DNA of 5,330 bases. Origin: Streptomyces speibonae. Lineage in GTDB: Bacteria; Actinomycetota; Actinomycetes; Streptomycetales; Streptomycetaceae. Made by a program: the position numbers and the translations under genes. The DNA lies in assembly GCA_000715605.1 (NCBI GenBank), contig KL568628.1, positions 9,557 to 14,886 on the forward strand, given 5' to 3'. Numbering within the stretch: position 1 is the first letter of the stretch; every line of letters starts with the position of its first letter. The notes under the pieces are model-generated. The model worked only from the letters and a program-made list of their open reading frames with translations. It had not been told where the DNA came from and searched no databases. This document shows positions 1 through 5,330 of this stretch, one piece after another.

Positions 1-2
1 AC

Positions 3-473
3 TGCGAGCCGGCGGCCGTGGTGCGGGAGCTGACCGGCGCCAAGCTGCTGAACCGGCCGCACGTGGTGGACGCCGTGGACTCGCTGCTGGCCGAGGGCCG
101 GACGCTCGCCGAGGCGCGGCTGTACCGGATGGTCCGCGAGCACGGCCTGCCGGACCCCTGCTGGAACGTCGACCTGCGCCTGCCGGGCGGCCCCCGCCTG
201 GGCGGCGTCGACGCGTACTGGCCCGACCATTCGGTGGCGGTCGAACTGGACACCCGCGCGCCCCGCCCCGGCCGGCGCCCCGAGGACGACGTCGAGTGGG
301 CGGAGTACACCCGCAAGCGGGAACACCTGGAGCGCCTGGGCATCACGGTGGTGCACATCACCCCGCGCAAGCTCCGGGACGCGATGGAGCACCAGGCGGC
401 GGTGGTCCGCACGGCCCTGATGACCTCGGCCGACCGCGATCCGGCGGCCTACGTCGTTGCTCTGCCGCGCTAG
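3..473 (+). CDS. DUF559/Vsr-like nuclease-fold hypothetical protein, 5' truncated
   Basis: The frame is open from the left edge to the TAG at 471-473. GTG codons occur at 18 and 21, but neither has a purine-rich ribosome site in the few bases visible, so the true start is probably upstream and this is a C-terminal fragment. Counting from GTG 18, residues 60-115 follow the pattern of small restriction-endonuclease-fold proteins (DUF559, Vsr-like): a strand with Asp65, a strand 'VAVELD' with Glu76 and Asp78, then a helix with Arg99-Lys100-Arg101 followed by 'LERLGITVVHIT'. In those families the Asp and Glu-x-Asp positions form the metal site. The usual Gly-x-x-His after the ELD strand is absent; 'TRAPRPGRRP' stands there instead, so catalysis is uncertain. 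Many actinobacterial members are annotated only as hypothetical proteins, some with an N-terminal AbiEi-like part that would lie outside this window. The coding call is firm; the fold assignment is inference from pattern, and substrate and role are unknown. Confidence 0.75.
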   Translation, partial: CEPAAVVRELTGAKLLNRPHVVDAVDSLLAEGRTLAEARLYRMVREHGLPDPCWNVDLRLPGGPRLGGVDAYWPDHSVAVELDTRAPRPGRRPEDDVEWAEYTRKREHLERLGITVVHITPRKLRDAMEHQAAVVRTALMTSADRDPAAYVVALPR

Positions 474-483
474 CCGCCGGGCG

Positions 484-538
484 GCACCAGGAGGGGAGAG
501 GCCGCCGGCATGGCACGCCGCGCGGCCCCTCCTCGTGC
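484..538 (+). terminator. Stem-loop terminator after the nuclease-fold gene
   Basis: The arms 484-496 and 526-538 pair over 12 of 13 positions (GCAC, one C/C mismatch, then AGGAGGGG with CCCCTCCT). Inside, 502-505 pairs with 522-525 and 506-509 with 517-520, leaving a 7-base loop at 510-516. The structure begins 11 bases after the stop codon. No T-tract follows, which is common for actinobacterial terminators. It lies between convergent genes, so it may also stop transcription from the Nudix side. Confidence 0.6.
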
Positions 539-612
539 GGACGTGGACGCGGAGGCGGGTTCGGAGGGACGGGGGCGGGAGGACGTGGTGCGCGTCCGCG
601 TTCGGGGGCCGC

Positions 613-647
613 CCGTACGCCGGGGCGGGGGCCGACCGTACGCCGGG
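613..647. repeat. 12-bp direct repeat at the Nudix 3' end
   Basis: CCGTACGCCGGG occurs at 613-624 and again at 636-647, with starts 23 bases apart. The second copy directly abuts the Nudix stop codon (648-650). Each copy contains the palindrome CGTACG and can fold into a small hairpin with a TACGC loop (612-615 with 621-624 in the first copy). The pair may be part of a 3'-end or termination structure for the minus-strand gene, or a chance duplication in GC-rich DNA. The identity is seen directly; the function is not known. Confidence 0.5.
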
Positions 648-1109
648 TCACCCGCCGGTGGCGGGCTCCACGCGGCCCGTCGGGGGGCGCTCGTGCCACA
701 GGCGCAGGGCGATGTCGACCAGGGGGACCCGGACCAGGCCCGGGACGGCGGTGAGGGGCTGCCAGGCGGCGAGTTCCGTGGAGCCGCCGACCTCGTTGCG
801 CAGTTCCCCGCCGGTGACGCGGCCCTCGTAGACCAGCCGTACGGCGTGGTGGTCGACGGTGCGGCCGAGGCGGCCGGGCAGGGTGCGGCGGACGGAGTCC
901 ACGCCGAGCAGCCCGGTGACCTCGATCAGGTAGCCGGTCTCCTCCTCGACCTCCCGGCGCACGGTGTCGTAGGGGTCCTCGCCGTGCTCCATGCCGCCGC
1001 CCGGCAGCACCCACTCCGGGACGCCGTCGGGGCCCGGGGACCGGGCGAGCAGGAACTGACCGTCGCGCACCACCACGGCGTAGGCCGCCACCCTCAACGT
1101 CTGTCGCAT
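648..1109 (-). CDS. Nudix hydrolase (MutT-like), 153 aa
   Basis: This is a typical single-domain Nudix protein that would hydrolyse a nucleoside diphosphate linked to another group, probably in the cytoplasm and with Mg2+ or Mn2+. The complete Nudix box (G-x5-E-x7-REUxEExGU) runs from Gly38 to Tyr60: Gly38, Glu44, Arg52-Glu53, Glu56, Glu57 and Gly59, with Glu53, Glu56 and Glu57 the expected metal ligands. The first strand 'RVAAYAVVVRDGQFLLAR' and 'WVLPGGGMEHGE' before the box are canonical, and 153 residues is normal for the family. The ATG at 1109 is supported because an in-frame TAA lies 9 bases upstream (1119-1121) with no other ATG or GTG between, and because the fold begins a few residues later. 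No Shine-Dalgarno sequence sits at normal distance; the gene is probably leaderless. It is divergent from the CGNR gene and convergent with the nuclease-fold gene. Family is certain; substrate cannot be told from the sequence. Confidence 0.93.
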   Translation of the reverse strand: MRQTLRVAAYAVVVRDGQFLLARSPGPDGVPEWVLPGGGMEHGEDPYDTVRREVEEETGYLIEVTGLLGVDSVRRTLPGRLGRTVDHHAVRLVYEGRVTGGELRNEVGGSTELAAWQPLTAVPGLVRVPLVDIALRLWHERPPTGRVEPATGG

Positions 1110-1115
1110 CAGGGG

Positions 1116-1121
1116 ACGTTA
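1116..1121 (-). promoter_or_regulatory. -10 element of a probable leaderless Nudix promoter
   Basis: On the minus strand TAACGT fits the actinobacterial -10 pattern TANNNT and is separated from the ATG by only six bases (CCCCTG). Transcription would then start at or within a base or two of the A of the start codon, which agrees with the missing ribosome-binding site. No good -35 hexamer is seen 17-19 bases further up (GAGCTCTGAG region), so the promoter may be weak or need an activator. This is inference from motif and spacing. Confidence 0.5.
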
Positions 1122-1177
1122 ACCCGCCGGGCGGGCCTCCCTCAGAGCTCCCCGCACACCCCGCGCAACCGGTCACG

Positions 1178-1183
1178 TATCCT
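1178..1183 (+). promoter_or_regulatory. Candidate -10 element for the CGNR gene
   Basis: TATCCT matches TANNNT and lies 29 bases before the ATG at 1213, which leaves room for a short leader carrying the ribosome-binding site at 1197-1206. Nothing like TTGAC is visible 16-19 bases upstream (the bases there are CACACC), so the assignment rests on the -10 alone. Both promoters of this divergent pair fit within the 103-bp gap, about 60 bp apart. Confidence 0.35.
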
Positions 1184-1196
1184 TGAGTGGTTAGCC

Positions 1197-1206
1197 AGGA
1201 AGGGAG
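1197..1206 (+). promoter_or_regulatory. Ribosome-binding site of the CGNR gene
   Basis: AGGAAGGGAG is purine-rich and complementary to the 16S rRNA tail, with six bases (CCGCCC) before the ATG at 1213. It fixes the start of the CGNR gene and contrasts with the Nudix gene across the gap, which has none. Confidence 0.8.
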
Positions 1207-1212
1207 CCGCCC

Positions 1213-1761
1213 ATGTCCGCACCGGACCGCACCGACCCACGGCCGCTGACCGGTGAGCCGCTCGCCCTGGACCTGCTCAACACGCGGTGGGTCCGCGATG
1301 CCGTCACGCTGGACCTGCTCGACGGGACCGACGGACTCGCGGTGTGGCTGGACGCGCACGGTCTGGGCGACCGGTTCCGCGCCGACGCGGCGACCCTGCG
1401 GCACACCCTCGATGCACGGGACGCGCTGCTCGGCGCGGTGGAGGGCGGCTCCGGCGGGGGCGCCGAGGCCGTGGACGCCGTGCTCGCGCACGGACGGATC
1501 CGGGCCACGCTCACCGCGGACGGGCCGGGTGAGCGGCCCGAGTTCGACGACCCCTCCTGGGGCCCGGCCTGGCTCGCCGCCCGCGACTACCTCCGGCTGC
1601 TGCAGACCGCGCCCGACCGGATCCGCGCCTGCGCCCACGAGGCGTGCACGCTGCACTTCTTCGACACCTCGCGCAACGGCACCCGCCGCTGGTGCTCCAT
1701 GGCGTCGTGCGGCAACCGGGCGAAGGCGTCCCGGCACTACGCGCGCACGAAGGACGCCTGA
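1213..1761 (+). CDS. ABATE/CGNR zinc-finger protein, probable transcriptional regulator, 182 aa
   Basis: The C-terminal 45 residues are a clear CGNR zinc finger: Cys140-x4-Cys145, then 'LHFFDTSRNGTRRWCSM' with Cys161, then Cys166-Gly167-Asn168-Arg169, followed by a basic stretch (RAKASRHYARTK). The four cysteines would hold one zinc, and the Arg/Lys-rich tail suits nucleic-acid contact. The first 130 residues match the usual helical N-terminal domain (ABATE, DUF1470) and begin with the typical 'PLALDLLNT' motif at residues 16-24; this domain is thought to bind a ligand, but no ligand is established here. A Gly-rich loop (78-84) interrupts the helices. Length is normal. The start is fixed by the AGGAAGGGAG site. 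The gene is divergent from the Nudix gene and is followed by a terminator-like hairpin and then the peptidase. Members are generally annotated as putative regulators; a regulatory role, possibly on the divergent Nudix promoter, is inference. Confidence 0.93.
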   Translation: MSAPDRTDPRPLTGEPLALDLLNTRWVRDAVTLDLLDGTDGLAVWLDAHGLGDRFRADAATLRHTLDARDALLGAVEGGSGGGAEAVDAVLAHGRIRATLTADGPGERPEFDDPSWGPAWLAARDYLRLLQTAPDRIRACAHEACTLHFFDTSRNGTRRWCSMASCGNRAKASRHYARTKDA

Positions 1762-1803
1762 CTCCGCGCAGGCAAGGGCGAGTTGTCCGCTTCGGGCGCC
1801 ATC

Positions 1804-1828
1804 CCCCCATAAGCGCACCGGGGGTTTT
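1804..1828 (+). terminator. Short hairpin with T-tract after the CGNR gene
   Basis: CCCCC at 1804-1808 pairs with GGGGG at 1820-1824 across an 11-base loop, and TTTT follows at 1825-1828. This resembles an intrinsic terminator 42 bases after the CGNR stop codon. The stem is only five base pairs and the T-tract short, and the GGGG at 1821-1824 could instead pair with CCCC at 1829-1832, so it is a candidate only. If real, it separates the CGNR gene from the peptidase gene. Confidence 0.4.
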
Positions 1829-1896
1829 CCCCACACATCCATTTCGCTTCGAACAACTCTCCCCAAATAGCAGTCCCTTGCGTAAGGCTCAACGAT

Positions 1897-1962
1897 CGTC
1901 CGGGGCCGTTTTCCGGGCCGACGCGGCCCGGGACGAACGGCTCCGGTCGCTCCCGACCGTTC
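1897..1962 (+). promoter_or_regulatory. Inverted-repeat cluster in the peptidase leader
   Basis: Three inverted repeats lie just before the peptidase ribosome site. CCGGGCC (1913-1919) and GGCCCGG (1925-1931) form a perfect 7-bp stem with a 5-base loop, flanked by CGTCC (1897-1901) and GGACG (1931-1935). GAACGG (1935-1940) pairs with CCGTTC (1957-1962). CGGTCG (1944-1949) pairs with CGACCG (1954-1959) over a 4-base loop. The last two pairs overlap and cannot form together, so the RNA could switch between them. They could equally be DNA operators. The structure ends 10 bases before the Shine-Dalgarno sequence. No convincing promoter was found in the 1762-1983 spacer, although 1835-1895 is relatively AT-rich for this genome and is the likely place for one. 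Confidence 0.45.
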
Positions 1963-1972
1963 CTTTACGTGC

Positions 1973-1978
1973 AAGGGA
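1973..1978 (+). promoter_or_regulatory. Ribosome-binding site deciding the peptidase start
   Basis: AAGGGA sits five bases before the ATG at 1984. The same frame also offers GTG 1969, which has no purine-rich sequence upstream, and ATG 1978, whose A overlaps this motif. Only ATG 1984 has normal spacing, so the five residues MQGMP of the longest frame are probably untranslated leader. Confidence 0.65.
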
Positions 1979-1983
1979 TGCCG

Positions 1984-4900
1984 ATGACCCACACCCCCCG
2001 CGCCCCCATATCGGGCACCAGACGCGCGGCCCGCATCGCCGTGGCCGCCGGACTCGTCGCCGCGCTCGCCGCGGCCGGGCCGATACCCGTGGCCCTCGCC
2101 GCCGACACGCCGCCCGCCACCCCGGCCGACGCCGACGTCAAGTCCGCCGACGACAAGCTCGGGGCGGACGACGCGGAGCTGCTCTCCGAGGCCAAGGCCG
2201 AGGGCGCCAAGCACGTCACGATGATGATCGCCACCGCGCCCGGGCAGACCGAGCAGGTCGCCGAGCAGCTGAACGCGGTCAAGGGCGGCTCGGTCGGCCG
2301 GACCGACGACAAGCTCGGCTACGTCCGCGCCACCGTCCCCACCAGCAGGGCGGACGCCGCGATCGCCGCCGCCACCAAGCTCTCCTCCGTGCACGGGGTC
2401 GACCTGCGCGACGAGATCCCGCTGGACGACCCGCGGCCCGGCGCGGACACCACCGGCCACGCCGGCAAGGGCCGCGGTCACCACGGCCGCGCCTACCCCG
2501 GTCCCGACCGGCGCACCCCCGCGAAGAACCCGTACAACCCGTCCTTCGAGACCGGCGCCGTCGAGTTCGTCAAGGACCACCCGCGCGCCGACGGCCGCGG
2601 CATCACCATCGGCATCCTCGACTCCGGCGTGGACCTCGCCCATCCGGCGCTGCAGAAGACCACGACCGGCGAACGCAAGATCGTCGACTGGGTGACGGCG
2701 ACCGACCCGATCGTCGACAGCGACCGGACCTGGCGTCCGATGGTCTCCTCCGTCTCCGGACCGACCTTCACCTACGGCGGCACGACCTGGAGCGCGCCCG
2801 AGGGCTCGTACCGGATCAGCACCTTCCTGGAGTCGTACACCACCGGCGGCGACGCGGCCGGTGACGCCAACCGCGACGGCGACACCACCGACTCCTGGGG
2901 CGTGCTCTACGACCCCGCCGCCGGCACGGTCCGCGTCGACCTGAACAACAACCACGACTTCGGTGACGACACCCCGATGAAGCCGTACAAGGACGGCTTC
3001 CAGATCGGGTACTTCGGCACCGACGACCCGAAGACCGATGTCGCCGAGCGCCAGCCGTTCGTCGTGGAGATCCGCAAGGACGTCCCGATGGACCCCTACG
3101 GCGGCGACTGGGTCGGCCAGAAGGCGGACTTCGTCAACATCGGTGTCATCGAGTCCGAGCACGGCACGCACGTCGCCGGCATCCCCGCCGCCAACGGCCT
3201 GTTCGGCGGGCGGATGGACGGCGCCGCCCCCGGCGCGAAGCTCGTCTCCTCCCGCGCCTGCACCTGGACCGGCGGCTGCACCAACGTCGCGCTCACCGAG
3301 GGCATGATCGACCTCGTCACCAAGCGCGGCGTCGACATCGTCAACATGTCCATCGGCGGGCTGCCGGCACTCAACGACGGCAACAACGCCCGCGTGGAGC
3401 TCTACAACCGCCTGATCGACACCTACGGCGTCCAGCTGGTGATCTCCGCGGGCAACTCCGGCCCCGGCGCCAACACCATCGGCGACCCCGGCCTCGCCGA
3501 CAAGGTGATCTCCGTCGGCGCGTCCGTCTCCCGCGAGACGTGGGCCGCCAACTACGGCTCCGAGGTGCGGACCAAGTACGACATGATGCCCTTCTCCTCA
3601 CGCGGCCCGCGCGAGGACGGCGGCTTCACCCCGACGCTCGTCGCGCCCGGCGCGGCGGTCAACACCATCCAGACCTGGCTGCCCGGCGCCCCGGTCCCCG
3701 AGGCGGGCTACGACCTCCCGGCCGGCTACGGCATGCTCCAGGGCACGTCGATGGCCTCCCCGCAGGCCGCCGGAGCCTCCGCGCTGCTGCTGTCCGCGGC
3801 GAAGCAGAAGCGCATCGACCTCACCCCGGCGAAGCTGCGCACCGCCCTGACCTCCACCGCCGAGCACATCCGCGGTGTGCAGGCCTACGAGGAGGGTGCC
3901 GGCCTCATCGACATCGAGGACGCCTGGGACGCCATCCGTGACGGCGCCACCGCGCACCGGTACACGGTGAAGGCGCCGGTCGACACCGCGATCGACCAGT
4001 TCCTTCAGACCCCGGGCTTCGGCACCGGCCTCTACGACCGCGAGGGCGGCCTGAAGGCGGGCCAGAAGAAGACGTACGACATCACGATCACCCGTACGTC
4101 CGGCCCGGACCGCGCGATCCGCCACGAACTCGACCTCGAGAACAACGAGGGCCACACCTTCCGGATCCTCGGCGACGACGACATCCGGCTGCCGCTGAAC
4201 AAGCCGGTGACCGTCAAGGTGCAGGCCCGGCCCGGTTCGGCCGGCCTCAAGAGCGCGATCCTCGACGTCGACGACCCGCGCACCGAGGGCGTCGACCGGC
4301 AGATCCTCACCACCGTGGTCGTCTCCACGCCGGTGAACCACACGTTCTCCGTCTCGGGCAAGGCCCAGCGCAACGACACGACCTCCTACTTCCTCACCGT
4401 GCCCGAGGGCGCGAAGACGCTGGAGGTCGCCCTGAGCGGGCTGAAGGGCAAGAGCCAGACCCGGTTCATCGCCATTCACCCCTACGGCGTCCCGGCCGAC
4501 CCGACCTCGACGATCTACTGCTACCCGAACTACGACAACCCGACCAACCCCTGCCGCCCCGACGTGCGTTCGTACACGGACCCGCAGCCCGGCGTCTGGG
4601 AGGTCGAGGTCGAGTCGCGCCGCACCTCGCCGCTGCTCGACAACCCGTACAAGCTCGACGTCTCCGTGCTCGGCGCGGCCTTCGACCCGGAGACCGTGAC
4701 CGTGTCCGAGGCGAAGATCGGCACGCCGGCCACGGTCTCGTGGGACGTGACCAACGGGTTCGCCGCGCTGGAGGGCAAGCTGGTCGGCGGGCCGCTGGGC
4801 TCGTCCAAGACCGACCGCCCGGCGATCCGTACGGGTGAGACCCACACGACGACGGTCGAGGTGCCCGAGGGCGCCGCGTCGCTCGACGTGTCCATCGGCA

Positions 4901-5301
4901 ACGTCTCCGACACCTCCGCCGACCTGGACCTGACGGTCTACGACGCGGACGGCAACCGGGTCGCCCAGTCCGCGGACGGCGACTCGGAGGAGTCGGTGTC
5001 CATCCCCGACCCGGCGGCCGGTGAGTACACCGTCGAGGTCGATGGCTACTCGGTCCCGGCCGGTTCCACGGACTACGACTACCTGGACGTCTTCTTCTCC
5101 GCGACGCTCGGTTCCGTCGAGGTCGACGGCTCCGCGCCGGTGGACCTCGGCACGGGCGACTCGACCACCGTCTCCGGCGAGGTCACCGTCACGGCGGAGG
5201 CCCCCGAGGGCCGGGCGTTCTTCGGCCGGGTCCAACTGGTCAACGCCCGCGGCACGGTGGCGGGCATCGGCAACGTGGCCATCGAGAAGGTCGTCCCGTA
5301 G
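1984..5301 (+). CDS. Secreted S8 (subtilisin-family) serine peptidase, TPP II/pyrolysin-like layout, 1105 aa
   Basis: This is an exported endo- or tripeptidyl-peptidase. Residues 1-39 form a signal peptide: basic n-region with Arg13-Arg14 and Arg17, an Ala/Leu/Val-rich core, and an ALA site cleaved after Ala39. The RR pair lacks the usual hydrophobic Tat residues, so Sec is likelier. Residues 75-150 look like an I9-type propeptide, followed by a Gly/His/Arg-rich linker (150-180). The catalytic domain covers about 205-655: Asp213 in ILDSGVD, His393 in EHGTHVAG, oxyanion Asn491 in SAGNSGPG, Ser589 in GTSMASPQAAG. All four are present, so the enzyme should be active. Asp and His are 180 residues apart instead of about 32 in subtilisin; the insertion carries acidic loops D294-A-N-R-D-G and D319-D329 that resemble calcium sites. 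Such an insertion is known in tripeptidyl-peptidase II and pyrolysin. Residues 656-1105 are beta-rich, with a likely PPC-like domain near 960-1038 and a final Ig-like part. The only four cysteines fall into close pairs (426/432, 846/857), probably disulfides. The start is chosen from the AAGGGA site. Whether it acts as endo- or exopeptidase is unknown. Confidence 0.95.
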   Translation: MTHTPRAPISGTRRAARIAVAAGLVAALAAAGPIPVALAADTPPATPADADVKSADDKLGADDAELLSEAKAEGAKHVTMMIATAPGQTEQVAEQLNAVKGGSVGRTDDKLGYVRATVPTSRADAAIAAATKLSSVHGVDLRDEIPLDDPRPGADTTGHAGKGRGHHGRAYPGPDRRTPAKNPYNPSFETGAVEFVKDHPRADGRGITIGILDSGVDLAHPALQKTTTGERKIVDWVTATDPIVDSDRTWRPMVSSVSGPTFTYGGTTWSAPEGSYRISTFLESYTTGGDAAGDANRDGDTTDSWGVLYDPAAGTVRVDLNNNHDFGDDTPMKPYKDGFQIGYFGTDDPKTDVAERQPFVVEIRKDVPMDPYGGDWVGQKADFVNIGVIESEHGTHVAGIPAANGLFGGRMDGAAPGAKLVSSRACTWTGGCTNVALTEGMIDLVTKRGVDIVNMSIGGLPALNDGNNARVELYNRLIDTYGVQLVISAGNSGPGANTIGDPGLADKVISVGASVSRETWAANYGSEVRTKYDMMPFSSRGPREDGGFTPTLVAPGAAVNTIQTWLPGAPVPEAGYDLPAGYGMLQGTSMASPQAAGASALLLSAAKQKRIDLTPAKLRTALTSTAEHIRGVQAYEEGAGLIDIEDAWDAIRDGATAHRYTVKAPVDTAIDQFLQTPGFGTGLYDREGGLKAGQKKTYDITITRTSGPDRAIRHELDLENNEGHTFRILGDDDIRLPLNKPVTVKVQARPGSAGLKSAILDVDDPRTEGVDRQILTTVVVSTPVNHTFSVSGKAQRNDTTSYFLTVPEGAKTLEVALSGLKGKSQTRFIAIHPYGVPADPTSTIYCYPNYDNPTNPCRPDVRSYTDPQPGVWEVEVESRRTSPLLDNPYKLDVSVLGAAFDPETVTVSEAKIGTPATVSWDVTNGFAALEGKLVGGPLGSSKTDRPAIRTGETHTTTVEVPEGAASLDVSIGNVSDTSADLDLTVYDADGNRVAQSADGDSEESVSIPDPAAGEYTVEVDGYSVPAGSTDYDYLDVFFSATLGSVEVDGSAPVDLGTGDSTTVSGEVTVTAEAPEGRAFFGRVQLVNARGTVAGIGNVAIEKVVP

Positions 5302-5311
5302 CCGGCCGACC

Positions 5312-5330
5312 CGACCCCATTGGAGGGGCG
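5312..5330 (+). other. Partial hairpin or next leader after the peptidase
   Basis: CCCC (5315-5318) and GGGG (5325-5328) can pair over the loop ATTGGA, with CG (5312-5313) and CG (5329-5330) extending the stem past a bulged A. It starts 10 bases after the TAG stop and may be a terminator cut by the window edge. GGAGGGG at 5322-5328 could equally be the ribosome-binding site of a gene starting just outside the window. The sequence ends too soon to choose. Confidence 0.3.

Noticed and set aside
651..665. 6-bp inverted repeat CCCGCC/GGCGGG with a 3-base loop at the end of the Nudix gene
   Set aside because: It lies inside the coding region just before the stop, has a very short loop and no T-tract on the minus strand; GC-rich codons alone can produce it.
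510..1256. Plus-strand open frame opposite the Nudix gene
   Set aside because: It covers the complete Nudix box on the other strand and runs into the CGNR start; its product has no family features.
1851..1875. Possible ECF sigma promoter: GAAC at 1851-1854, 17 bases, then AGTC at 1872-1875
   Set aside because: Only a partial match to the GAAC/CGTC pattern and easily found by chance; kept as a thought for the missing peptidase promoter but not supported enough to annotate.
1969..1983. Upstream starts GTG 1969 and ATG 1978 for the peptidase
   Set aside because: GTG 1969 has no ribosome site and ATG 1978 overlaps the AAGGGA motif; ATG 1984 has correct spacing and a complete signal peptide.
358..3171. 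Very long open frame on the minus strand (about 937 codons) running across all left-hand genes
   Set aside because: It overlaps the Nudix, CGNR and peptidase genes, which have clear families. Its product is a low-complexity Arg/Gly/Val/Pro string with no recognisable domain, as expected for a shadow frame opposite GC-rich genes.
3598..5235. Minus-strand open frame of about 545 codons opposite the peptidase tail
   Set aside because: Composition (Arg, Gly, Val, Asp repeats) mirrors the GC-rich third positions of the peptidase codons; there is no domain pattern or ribosome site.
1..5330. tRNA, rRNA, CRISPR arrays, insertion sequences or attachment sites
   Set aside because: I saw no cloverleaf, regularly spaced repeats, terminal inverted repeats or transposase-like protein. 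Composition is even across the window.

Overview
The window looks like chromosomal DNA of a high-GC actinobacterium, most likely Streptomyces or a close relative. GC is very high, third codon positions are almost all G or C, I noticed no TTA codon in the large gene, and the protein families (an actinobacterial CGNR zinc-finger protein, a large secreted S8 peptidase) fit that group. No organism name can be proved from the sequence alone.

Layout, left to right. The 3' part of a plus-strand gene with a DUF559/Vsr-like nuclease fold ends at 473; its 5' end lies outside the window. A strong stem-loop (484-538) follows it and probably terminates transcription. A minus-strand Nudix hydrolase (648-1109) converges on this gap and has a 12-bp tandem repeat at its 3' end. 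A 103-bp divergent intergenic region (1110-1212) separates it from a plus-strand ABATE/CGNR zinc-finger protein (1213-1761). The Nudix side appears to be leaderless (a TAACGT -10 box six bases from the ATG), while the CGNR gene has a clear Shine-Dalgarno sequence. A 222-bp spacer holds a hairpin with a short T-tract and then a cluster of inverted repeats. It leads into a 1105-residue secreted subtilisin-family peptidase (1984-5301), which fills the right 60 percent of the window. The last 29 bases hold half a hairpin or the next gene's leader.

The four genes do not form an evident operon: orientations change twice and terminator-like structures separate them. The main gene encodes a signal peptide, an I9-like propeptide, a split S8 catalytic domain (Asp213, His393, Asn491, Ser589) with about 180 residues between Asp and His, and a long beta-rich C-terminal region. 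That layout resembles the tripeptidyl-peptidase II/pyrolysin branch of S8. The CGNR protein is a likely DNA-binding regulator, but nothing in the sequence ties it to the peptidase or the Nudix gene beyond proximity.

I do not see a previously undescribed multi-gene system. The points most worth checking are the calcium-site-like Asp-His insertion of the peptidase, the structured leader in front of it, and the leaderless Nudix promoter.
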